DNA from: an uncultured Bacilli bacterium
GTDB taxonomy: Bacteria > Bacillota_I > Bacilli_A > RF39 > UBA660
NCBI GenBank assembly: GCA_934096105.1
Contig: CAKOLH010000003.1
Coordinates: 16,735 to 80,734 of the forward strand
Direction: 5' to 3'
DNA length: 64,000 bases
Positions 42,037-51,180 of the stretch are shown piece by piece; the stretch's first letter is position 1, and each line of letters starts with the position of its first letter. A program made the translations under genes and the position numbers. Under the pieces are notes generated by a model. The model saw only the letters and a list, made by a program, of their open reading frames with translations. It searched no databases and had not been told where the DNA came from.

Positions 42037-42747
42037 TTAAGAATTTTCTTTCGTACCATTATCATTTCTAATAAATTCTCTAAGTATTTTAGTAATAGCT
42101 CTTTTTTCTATTCTTGATACATAACTCCTAGAAATACCAAGTTCCTTAGCAATTTCTTTTTGCGTAATCTCATCAGTATTATCTAGTCCATATCTCTTAG
42201 TTAAAACTTCTCTTTCTCTTTTGGTTAAAACATTAAGATATTTTCTAAGTAATTTAATATTATCATTCTTATATATTTCTTCTGCATAGTCAGGATTTTC
42301 AGTTTTTAATACATCTAAAATAGTAATCTCATTTCCTTCTTTATCATAACTTATCCCATCATAAATACTAACATTCTTTGAATTCTTCTTATCAGATCTA
42401 AAATGCATAAGAATTTCATTTTCCGAACATTTTGCTATATAAGTAGCCAGTTTTATATTCTTATCTGGAGAGAAACTATCAATACCCTTAATTAAACCAA
42501 CAGTACCAATACCAATTAAGTCATCTACATCATTAGTACTAGATTCAAACTTCTTAACTATATGTGCCACTAGTCTAAGATTATGTTCTATTAACTTAGC
42601 CCTAGCTTCTTTATCACCTTTCATCATTTTTTCTATATACATTTCTTCCTCTTCTTTTGATAAGGGTTCAGGAAAGACATTATTCGAATATGCCCCAGTA
42701 AAAAAAGTAAGATTATTAACAATAAAATTAAATAAACTATAAAGCAT
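42037..42747 (-). CDS. sigK: Sporulation sigma factor SigmaK
   Basis: 236 residues in one piece, with no skin-type interruption. The hydrophobic pro-sequence MLYSLFNFIVNNLTFF is followed by PEPLSKEEEEMY, LIEHNLRLVAHIVKKFE (region 2), LIGIGTVGLIKGID and the region 4 helix-turn-helix QKEIAKELGISRSYVSRIEKRA, all strongly SigK-like. It drives late mother-cell transcription after cleavage of the pro-sequence. TTAGGAGG precedes the ATG. The upstream 150 bp include CATAAACTT next to the ribosome binding site, reminiscent of SigmaE/K -10 elements, but this is weak. Nothing else is evident at 42748-42926. Confidence 0.92.
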   Translation of the reverse strand: MLYSLFNFIVNNLTFFTGAYSNNVFPEPLSKEEEEMYIEKMMKGDKEARAKLIEHNLRLVAHIVKKFESSTNDVDDLIGIGTVGLIKGIDSFSPDKNIKLATYIAKCSENEILMHFRSDKKNSKNVSIYDGISYDKEGNEITILDVLKTENPDYAEEIYKNDNIKLLRKYLNVLTKREREVLTKRYGLDNTDEITQKEIAKELGISRSYVSRIEKRAITKILREFIRNDNGTKENS

Positions 42748-42926
42748 AAAAACCTCCTAATAAAGTTTATGCTTTTTATTATATTATACTACTTAAGCCT
42801 AAGTACTAACGAGAATATCATCAATAATAATTTTTATTATTAAACATTTGTATTATAGCCAGAATTATTATAATTACTTATAAATAAAGCCTTTATAAAG
42901 AAACTAAAAAAATTGTTGTATTATGG

Positions 42927-42956
42927 TTGACTATAGTACATAAATTAGTATATAAT
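42927..42956 (+). promoter_or_regulatory. Promoter of the structured small RNA
   Basis: TTGACT at 42927-42932, 18-bp spacer, TATAAT at 42951-42956; transcription should begin near 42963. Confidence 0.75.
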
Positions 42957-43022
42957 GTCTGCAGGTAATCACCTATAGGTGTTCTCTCCTTTTTTAACTA
43001 AAGTTATGGAAGGAGTGATTCT

Positions 43023-43115
43023 ATGTTTCAAAGTTTTCTGAAAAGGGGGTTTTGGAATGGAATTAGTCCTTGCTCTTGCATGGATTACTCTAGTTGTACT
43101 ATTTTTGATAGATAG
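43023..43115 (+). CDS. 30-residue leader ORF overlapping the membrane peptide
   Basis: Starts at 43023 with a strong binding site (GGAAGGAG at 43008-43015). The product begins MFQSFLKRGFWNG and is cysteine-containing but not obviously functional. Its frame overlaps the membrane peptide start, so its translation could open or couple to the second ORF, as mok does for hok. The binding site is partly paired in the predicted closed RNA. Confidence 0.4.
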   Translation: MFQSFLKRGFWNGISPCSCMDYSSCTIFDR

Positions 43116-43134
43116 TCATAGCCGTAGAAGATAA
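43057..43134 (+). CDS. 25-residue hydrophobic peptide, putative type I toxin
   Basis: MELVLALAWITLVVLFLIDS followed by HSRRR: one transmembrane helix and a short basic tail, the typical shape of membrane-acting type I toxins. AAAAGGGGG lies 7-10 nt before the ATG, inside the overlapping leader ORF. It sits in the centre of a highly structured transcript. I do not recognise a named family. Toxic action is not shown by sequence. Confidence 0.55.
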   Translation: MELVLALAWITLVVLFLIDSHSRRR

Positions 43135-43198
43135 GTAAAATAGAGCACCTCAGAGGAAGCACTCTATAACACAATTATGGAGAGAACACCCTGAAACA

Positions 43199-43218
43199 TA
43201 TAGGTGTTACCTATTTTT
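43199..43218 (+). terminator. Terminator of the small RNA
   Basis: ATAGGT pairs with ACCTAT around a 3-nt loop, then TTTTT. The same arms can instead pair with the RNA 5' end. Confidence 0.6.
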
Positions 43219-43224
43219 ATTATA
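43219..43224 (-). promoter_or_regulatory. Possible antisense -10 element
   Basis: TATAAT on the minus strand at the 3' end of the toxin RNA. A transcript from here would be antisense to 43212 downward; a GAGTGC/GTGCTC hairpin followed by TATTTT near 43164-43137 could end it. The -35 region is poor. Confidence 0.3.
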
Positions 43225-43339
43225 GGCAAAATCTCTTTCCATATATAATTATATGCTATTTCCATTAAAAAATCAATTATAAGCAATCAATATCTTTATT
43301 TTTAGTTTAAAATAAAGTATAATAATCTTGAGGTGGAAA

Positions 43340-43861
43340 ATGAATTACTTTTATCCAGATGCTTATCAAAAAAGTATATACACAATAAATTATGATAAAT
43401 TAAAAGAAAATGGTATCAAATGTCTATTATTTGATTTAGACAATACTTGTGTACCTTATGTTGATAGAACACCAACTAAAAAATTAAAAAACTTATTTGA
43501 TAAATTAGGAGAACAAGGCTTCAAAGTAATAATATTTTCTAATTCACCAAAAGAACGATTAGCACCATTTAAAAAAGAGTTAAAAGTAGATTGCTGTGCT
43601 AAAGCAGGAAAACCAAGAAAGAAAAACTTTATAAAAGTATTAGATTTATATAAGTATGATTTATCTGAAGTTGCTATAATTGGAGATCAATTAGTTACTG
43701 ATATATATGGTGGTAATAAAGTAGGGATAACAACAGTTTTAGTAAATCCAATGTCAAATATTGATATGCCATTTACTAAAATTCATAGATATATAGAAAG
43801 AAAAGAAATAAATAAGATGACCAAAGTGGGAATCTTTAAAGTAGGAGAATATTATGACTAA
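43340..43861 (+). CDS. yqeG: YqeG-family HAD phosphatase
   Basis: 173 residues. HAD motifs: LLFDLDNTCVPY (motif I), IIFSNSPKER (motif II), KPRKKNF (Lys) and IIGDQLVTDIYGGN (motif III-IV). It precedes yqeH as in Bacillus. The ATG at 43340 follows GAGGTGG, which includes a false upstream TTG start. It may be a phosphatidylglycerophosphatase (PgpP-like) by homology; substrate not shown here. Confidence 0.88.
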   Translation: MNYFYPDAYQKSIYTINYDKLKENGIKCLLFDLDNTCVPYVDRTPTKKLKNLFDKLGEQGFKVIIFSNSPKERLAPFKKELKVDCCAKAGKPRKKNFIKVLDLYKYDLSEVAIIGDQLVTDIYGGNKVGITTVLVNPMSNIDMPFTKIHRYIERKEINKMTKVGIFKVGEYYD

Positions 43862-44828
43862 GAAATGTTCAGGATGCGGAGTATTACTTCAAAATGATAA
43901 CATAGATAAAGAAGGTTATGTAGATGATTTAAATAAAGATATTTGTGAAAGATGCTTTAAATTAAAATACTATGGTGAATATAAAGAAGTAACACTAGAT
44001 AATAAAGACTATCAAAATATATTAAATAGTATTCCAAAAGACTCACTAGTAGTTTATCTTACATCCCTACTAAGCTTAAACTTAGATATTGCAAATAACT
44101 TTAACAATGTAATAATAGTTTTAACCAAAAAAGATCTATTTCCAAAGTCAGTAAAAGATTATAAGTTAATAGACTATGTAGCAAAGAGAGTAAATAACTA
44201 TCTAGATATTGAAGTAATAAGTTCAGTAAAAAATTATAATTTAGATAGCCTAATGAATAAAATAAAAAAATATAATAATAATAAAGAAGTATACTTCATA
44301 GGCAATACCAATTCAGGTAAATCAACACTAATAAATAAAATAATAAAAAATTATTCTGAAAAAGATATCGAAGTAACTACCAGTATTTATCCTTCAACAA
44401 CCCTAAATAAAATAGAAATAGACCTTGAGGGCATTCATATTGTAGATACACCAGGTTTAATATCTGAAGGAAGCATAATAAATAAATTAGATCTAAAAGA
44501 GATAAAGAAAATAACTCCTAAAAAAGAAATAAAACCAAGAAGTTATCAGTTAAAAGGAAAAGGCTCATTAATAATTGATAACAAAATAAGAGTAGATTAT
44601 TTTAGTGATAATAATATTACCATATATCTAGCCAATAATTTAAATATAGTTAAACTAGGATTAGATAATTCTAAACTAAAAGATGGTATAAAAAAAGAAT
44701 TCAAACTATCTAAAGATAAAGATATAGTTATTGAAGATTTATGCTTTATTAAGTTTACTAAAGCTGCAAATATTGATATTTATAGTTTATATGATGTAAA
44801 CATTTATGACAGAGATAATTTAATATAA
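43854..44828 (+). CDS. yqeH: Ribosome biogenesis GTPase YqeH
   Basis: 324 residues, circularly permuted GTPase with an N-terminal zinc finger (KKCSGCGVLL ... CERCFKLKYY). G4 TKKDLFP precedes G1 GNTNSGKSTLINKII and G3 DTPGLI. The family acts in 30S assembly. It overlaps yqeG by 8 nt. The C-terminal region is shorter than in Bacillus (about 366). The usual downstream genes aroE, yhbY and nadD are not found here. Confidence 0.92.
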   Translation: MTKKCSGCGVLLQNDNIDKEGYVDDLNKDICERCFKLKYYGEYKEVTLDNKDYQNILNSIPKDSLVVYLTSLLSLNLDIANNFNNVIIVLTKKDLFPKSVKDYKLIDYVAKRVNNYLDIEVISSVKNYNLDSLMNKIKKYNNNKEVYFIGNTNSGKSTLINKIIKNYSEKDIEVTTSIYPSTTLNKIEIDLEGIHIVDTPGLISEGSIINKLDLKEIKKITPKKEIKPRSYQLKGKGSLIIDNKIRVDYFSDNNITIYLANNLNIVKLGLDNSKLKDGIKKEFKLSKDKDIVIEDLCFIKFTKAANIDIYSLYDVNIYDRDNLI

Positions 44829-44856
44829 AAAAGTGAAATTGTATTTACTTTTTTTC
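44827..44856 (+). terminator. Intrinsic terminator of yqeG-yqeH
   Basis: AAAAAGT-GAAAT pairs with ATTT-ACTTTTT around a short loop, then a T run. Confidence 0.65.
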
Positions 44857-44900
44857 TTTTTTATATTATAATCTATTTAGAATAGAGGAGGGGTACCTAT

Positions 44901-45569
44901 ATGAAGTATCTAAGTAAAGAAGAGTTAGAGGATATAACAAATGAGTTATTAGAAAATCCCACAAGAGAGACCCTAAAGGTATTAAATAATAAATATAATG
45001 GTGAAGAAATAAAGAGTATATCAGAACCAGTAAGAGAAGATATACCTGAGGTGCCAAGCACGCCAGAAATAAAACTTGATATTCCAGCTTTTGAAGTACC
45101 AAATACTAGAATAGCCTCAGAGAGTACTATACCAAATATGAATATACCAACATTTAATGTACCAGAAAGTACTCCAGTTAATGAAGTACAAAATAATAGA
45201 CCACTAGAGGAGACAATTCCAATATCAAGTGAACCAACAATACCAGTAAACAATAACATAAATGATAATATTCCTTCACTTGAAGTACCACAAAGTATGC
45301 CAGTACAAAATAATAATAATGCACCGGTAAACTTCAGTGGAAATCTTTGGGAACCACAGATGCCTACTATTGGTAATATGATGGAAACTACTGATAACTT
45401 TAACACAGTACAAAATACTATGCCAAATATAAACCCAAGTAGTCAAAATACTCCATTTTTTGGACCAGTCACAGAACCAGTAAACAATCCAATACCAGTA
45501 AATAATGTTCCAAATAATGGACCATCAATGTTTGGTCAAATACAACAAAATTACAATCAAGGAGCTTAA
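44901..45569 (+). CDS. Pro/Asn-rich disordered protein of unknown function
   Basis: 222 residues. The first 50 (MKYLSKEELEDITNELLENP...) are helical and charged; the rest is low complexity, rich in Pro, Asn, Val and Thr, with recurring IPxxEVPxS-type phrases and NNNPVNN runs. No membrane helix or signal. GAGGAGGGG gives a strong start. Similar in style to the gene at 47361. Function unknown; it could be a scaffold or spore-associated protein, but this is speculation. Confidence 0.6.
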   Translation: MKYLSKEELEDITNELLENPTRETLKVLNNKYNGEEIKSISEPVREDIPEVPSTPEIKLDIPAFEVPNTRIASESTIPNMNIPTFNVPESTPVNEVQNNRPLEETIPISSEPTIPVNNNINDNIPSLEVPQSMPVQNNNNAPVNFSGNLWEPQMPTIGNMMETTDNFNTVQNTMPNINPSSQNTPFFGPVTEPVNNPIPVNNVPNNGPSMFGQIQQNYNQGA

Positions 45570-45579
45570 TGCTCTTTTT
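45561..45579 (+). terminator. Short intrinsic terminator
   Basis: GGAGC pairs with GCTCT (one G-T) around TTAAT, then T5; overlaps the stop codon. Confidence 0.55.
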
Positions 45580-45591
45580 CATTTTAACCAA

Positions 45592-45620
45592 TTGACATAA
45601 CCAAATAAATAATATATAAT
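45592..45620 (+). promoter_or_regulatory. Promoter of mrnC-rlmB-sigH-like operon
   Basis: TTGACA at 45592-45597, 17-bp spacer, TATAAT at 45615-45620: perfect consensus. Confidence 0.85.
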
Positions 45621-45641
45621 AACAACAGAATTGAGGTTATT

Positions 45642-46013
45642 ATGAATACAAAATTAATTAACATCCAAGTACTTGCCTTACTTGGAGATGCCATCTATTC
45701 TCTTTATATACGAGAAGAACTAATAAAATTAGGATATAATGATATAGAAAAAATTCAGAAAAAACAAGTAGAATATGTATCCGCTAAAGGAGAAGTAAAA
45801 GTATTAAACTATCTAACAGATAATAATCTATTAACTGAGGAAGAATTAGATATAGTAAAAAGAGGAAGAAACTATAAAAATAATAGTCATCCTAAAAACA
45901 CTGATATAATTACTTATAAATTATCTACAGGATTTGAATCATTACTCGGAGATTTATATCTGAATAACAAAGAAAGACTATATGAAATATTAAATTTAAT
46001 TGAGGTGAAATAA
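45642..46013 (+). CDS. mrnC: Mini-ribonuclease III
   Basis: 123 residues, an RNase III catalytic domain with no dsRNA-binding domain. LALLGDAIYSLYIREEL holds the first acidic residue, and the C-terminal FESLLGDLYLN supplies the second. Mini-III processes 23S rRNA ends. It precedes rlmB with a 1-nt overlap. The order mrnC-rlmB-sigH is conserved in Firmicutes. Confidence 0.92.
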   Translation: MNTKLINIQVLALLGDAIYSLYIREELIKLGYNDIEKIQKKQVEYVSAKGEVKVLNYLTDNNLLTEEELDIVKRGRNYKNNSHPKNTDIITYKLSTGFESLLGDLYLNNKERLYEILNLIEVK

Positions 46014-46720
46014 TGAAAATATATGGTAAAAATGTAGCCCTAGAGGCTTTAAAAGAAAATAAAAAAGTACATAAAATATACTTAAGTAACAAGTTTAAAG
46101 ATGAAGAAATACTATCTTTAATAGAAAGAAAAAATATAAATACAAAAGTTCTTGACAATAGAGAATTAGATAAAATGTGTAAAGGATTACATCAAGGTAT
46201 AATACTTGAAGTAGAGGATATCAAAACATATTCATTTGATGAAATAATACCAAGCATTACTGCAGAATATCCACTTGTAGTTATATTAGATCATCTTGAA
46301 GATCCACATAATCTTGGAGCCATAGTTCGTTCTAGTGAAGCTTTTGGCGTGGATGCTATAATAATTCCAAATGACCGCAGCGTTCAGATAACAAGTACTG
46401 TTGTTAAAACTTCCGTTGGTACAATAGAAAAAGTAAAAATAATAAATGTACCAAATATCAATAATGCTATCAGAAAATTAAAAGACCTAGGATACTGGAT
46501 AGTAGGAACAGACATGGAAGGAACTAATTATACAGAAATAGATTACAAAACAAAAATAGGATTAGTAATAGGAAATGAAGGAAAAGGTATAAGCAAGGTT
46601 ACCGCAGATAACTGTGATTTCATTGCTAAAATACCAATGAAAGGAACAGTAAATAGTCTTAATGCTTCAGTAGCATGTGGAATATTCTTATCAGAAATAA
46701 ATAGATCTAGGGGGATTTAA
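46013..46720 (+). CDS. rlmB: 23S rRNA (guanosine-2'-O-)-methyltransferase RlmB
   Basis: 235 residues, SPOUT (TrmH) family. The N-terminal substrate domain has YGKNVALEALK; knot motifs are LDHLEDPHNLGAIVRSSEAFG, LVIGNEGKGIS and IPMKGTVNSLNASVA. It methylates G2251-type positions in 23S rRNA. Starts inside the mrnC stop. The Rae1 (yacP) gene normally found next is absent. Confidence 0.93.
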   Translation: MKIYGKNVALEALKENKKVHKIYLSNKFKDEEILSLIERKNINTKVLDNRELDKMCKGLHQGIILEVEDIKTYSFDEIIPSITAEYPLVVILDHLEDPHNLGAIVRSSEAFGVDAIIIPNDRSVQITSTVVKTSVGTIEKVKIINVPNINNAIRKLKDLGYWIVGTDMEGTNYTEIDYKTKIGLVIGNEGKGISKVTADNCDFIAKIPMKGTVNSLNASVACGIFLSEINRSRGI

Positions 46721-46721
46721 T

Positions 46722-47288
46722 ATGTATAATGATTATGAACTATTATATTTAGCACAAGAAAATAATGAAGATGCAGTAAATGAATTAAGAAAAAAGTATA
46801 ATAGTCTATTGTATACTAAAGCACTATCATATAATAGAAGTTCACATATAGATATAAAAGAACTATTAAATGAAGCTGAACTATCCTTTTATAAAGCAGT
46901 AGATAACTACATAGACAAAAATACTTTCAACACTTATTTAAATAAAGTAATAGATAATAATCTAACCAATTACATAGCAAAGCATAATATTACTAAAAAC
47001 AAAATATTAAATGAATCAATATCATATGAAAATAATAATGAAAAAATATTAGAATTAGAAAGTAATAAATATAATCCTGAAGTAAATTTATTTAATGATT
47101 ATGACTATTCAAGTTTAAGAAATAAGATAATAGAAGTTTTAACTTGGAAAGAAGAATTAATATTTACTCTAAGAGAGCAAAATTATACAGTACTAGAAAT
47201 ATCAGAAATAACAGATAATAAATTAAGAACTGTATATAATATAATAAAGAAAATACAAGATAAAACTATCAAATTAATGTCAAATTAA
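46722..47288 (+). CDS. Sigma-70-like factor in the SigH position
   Basis: 188 residues. Region 2-like: DYELLYLAQENNEDAVNELRKKYNSLLY and FYKAVDNYIDKNTFNTYLNKV. Region 4-like: FTLREQNYTVLEISEITDNKLRTVYNIIKKIQDK. Position immediately after mrnC-rlmB is that of sigH in Bacillus, and length (SigH about 218) is close. It is more diverged than expected, with the region 2.4 recognition helix hard to align, so it may be a fast-evolving SigH or a related factor. It starts 1 bp after rlmB ends. Confidence 0.6.
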   Translation: MYNDYELLYLAQENNEDAVNELRKKYNSLLYTKALSYNRSSHIDIKELLNEAELSFYKAVDNYIDKNTFNTYLNKVIDNNLTNYIAKHNITKNKILNESISYENNNEKILELESNKYNPEVNLFNDYDYSSLRNKIIEVLTWKEELIFTLREQNYTVLEISEITDNKLRTVYNIIKKIQDKTIKLMSN

Positions 47289-47309
47289 TTACCAATATAA
47301 AAAAAATAT

Positions 47310-47338
47310 TTACTTTTTAATAAAATTACTATATACTA
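47310..47338 (+). promoter_or_regulatory. Promoter of the gene at 47361
   Basis: TTTACT at 47310-47315, 17-bp spacer, TATACT at 47333-47338. Confidence 0.5.
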
Positions 47339-47360
47339 TACTTGACAAAGGAGGAGTATT

Positions 47361-47876
47361 ATGGAAGATAGAGAAATAAATGATACACTAAGCGACCAGC
47401 AGAAAATTTATTTAATAGGAAAAATACTAAGCTCAAAAGGACTATCAGGAGTATTAGAAGCAGTAGATGCAGTAAAAAATGGCTTTGATGTAGAAATACC
47501 AGGTTTAGATCGTAAGCTAGCTGATGGTGAAAAAATAAATCAAATTAATTATAAAAAGCCAAGTGAACCTAAAGATATCATAGAAGCTCCTACTAAAGAA
47601 CAGATAGTAGAGCCAGTTATCAATTCTTCCATTACTACAAATCCCAAAGAAGCTAGTATTTATAGAGAGGAAGCTAAAGCCCTTGTAGAGCAAGATAGAT
47701 TAGACCATCCAGTAGTAGAAAATCAAGAAACTATAAGTGGAGCGGACCAAGTAATACCATCAATGGATGAAACTTACGATGAACCCCTAGAGGAGCATCC
47801 TAAAGTATTAGAAAAGACAATAAATAATCCTTGGTCTGGCATTGAAACAGTCTCACCAGGACAGTTAAAACTATAA
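47361..47876 (+). CDS. Acidic, largely disordered protein of unknown function
   Basis: 171 residues. The N terminus (about 1-70) is probably folded: LSDQQKIYLIGKILSSKGLSG, VLEAVDAVKNGF, VEIPGLDRKLADG. The remainder is Pro/Glu-rich and disordered, ending PWSGIETVSPGQLKL. No membrane helix. AAAGGAGGAG before the ATG; a terminator follows. Not recognised; it precedes uvrA but has its own transcription unit. Confidence 0.6.
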   Translation: MEDREINDTLSDQQKIYLIGKILSSKGLSGVLEAVDAVKNGFDVEIPGLDRKLADGEKINQINYKKPSEPKDIIEAPTKEQIVEPVINSSITTNPKEASIYREEAKALVEQDRLDHPVVENQETISGADQVIPSMDETYDEPLEEHPKVLEKTINNPWSGIETVSPGQLKL

Positions 47877-47883
47877 TAAATAT

Positions 47884-47907
47884 AAATGCTTTAATTAGCA
47901 TTTTTTT
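47884..47907 (+). terminator. Intrinsic terminator
   Basis: AAATGCT pairs with AGCATTT around TTAATT, followed by seven T. Confidence 0.85.
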
Positions 47908-47961
47908 CTTGTTTAAATAATTAAAAAAATGTGATATAATACCAAAGAAGAGGCGATGTAT

Positions 47962-50772
<2,811 letters not shown>

Positions 50773-50787
50773 TTATATTTATATATA

Positions 50788-50821
50788 CCTCATTAACCTT
50801 AAAAGTTTAATGAGGTTTTTT
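50788..50821 (+). terminator. Intrinsic terminator of uvrA
   Basis: CCTCATTAA pairs perfectly with TTAATGAGG around a 10-nt loop, then six T. Its T run is also the first arm of hairpin repeat copy 6. Confidence 0.85.
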
Positions 50822-50871
50822 GAAGCCCAAGGTCTTCAAAAAAGCATTTTAAAGCCTATAGTCTTTAAAAT
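50816..50871 (+). repeat. Paired-hairpin repeat, copy 6
   Basis: Hairpin A: TTTTTTGAAG/CTTCAAAAAA, perfect 10 bp, loop CCCAAGGT. Hairpin B: ATTTTAAAG/CTTTAAAAT, perfect 9 bp, loop CCTATAGT. Confidence 0.9.
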
Positions 50872-50910
50872 AAAAAGTTTAATAATGGATGTTATAGGGA
50901 AAAAAGCATA

Positions 50911-51010
50911 AGTTAAAGACAAAAAAGTTAGAAAAGAACTGGTGACAAAAAGTCACCAGTTAAAGACAAAAAAAATAGGAAAAAGAACTAGTCACAATTT
51001 GTGATTATTT
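50911..51010 (+). repeat. Two imperfect 47-bp direct repeats with inner hairpins
   Basis: AGTTAAAGACAAAAAA begins at 50911 and again at 50958; the following GAAAA..GAACTRGT also recurs. The first unit contains the hairpin AACTGGTGAC/GTCACCAGTT, the second a weaker TCACAA/TTGTGA. They lie between the opposed hairpin repeats 6 and 7. No ORF is evident in 50872-51070. Confidence 0.65.
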
Positions 51011-51070
51011 GAAGTTTAGAAAAATAGATAATAACTCAAAGAATTATTATACTACAACAACAAAGATAAT

Positions 51071-51125
51071 CAAATTGGAGACTACAGGCTCCAATTTGCC
51101 TCATGAAGACCTTAGGCTTCTGAGG
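51071..51125 (-). repeat. Paired-hairpin repeat, copy 7
   Basis: On the minus strand: CCTCAGAAG/CTTCATGAGG (one bulge) around CCTAAGGT, then CAAATTGGAG/CTCCAATTTG, perfect 10 bp, around CCTGTAGT. It lies just beyond the 3' end of the HerA-like gene and in its sense orientation. Confidence 0.85.
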
Positions 51126-51180
51126 ATATAAATAAAATAAAAGATAATTCTGCATATTTAGAATTATCTTTTTATATATA

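Larger units (their letters stand above)
42963..43218 (+). ncRNA. Structured small mRNA, hok-like type I toxin candidate
   Basis: About 256 nt from a clear promoter to a terminator. The 5' segment GGTGTTCTCTCC (42978-42989) is perfectly complementary to GGAGAGAACACC (43179-43190), and GGTAATCACCTAT (42964-42976) pairs with ATAGGTGTTACC (43200-43211) with one bulge. A second nested stem joins GTTAT...GAGTG (43003-43017) to CACTCTATAAC (43160-43170) and covers part of the leader ribosome binding site. The closed 5'-3' structure with two overlapping short ORFs recalls hok/mok and other type I toxin messages. No antisense RNA is proven; toxicity is inferred. Confidence 0.6.

Noticed and set aside
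42790..42806. AAGCCTAAGT near the sigK start as a hairpin repeat copy
   Set aside because: The loop-like word is present, but the flanking arms do not pair as in the family.
42963..43218. 6S RNA, SRP RNA or tmRNA
   Set aside because: Long end pairing exists, but the central bubble of 6S, the SRP GGAA loop context and tmRNA features are missing, and the short membrane ORF with a binding site fits a toxin message better.
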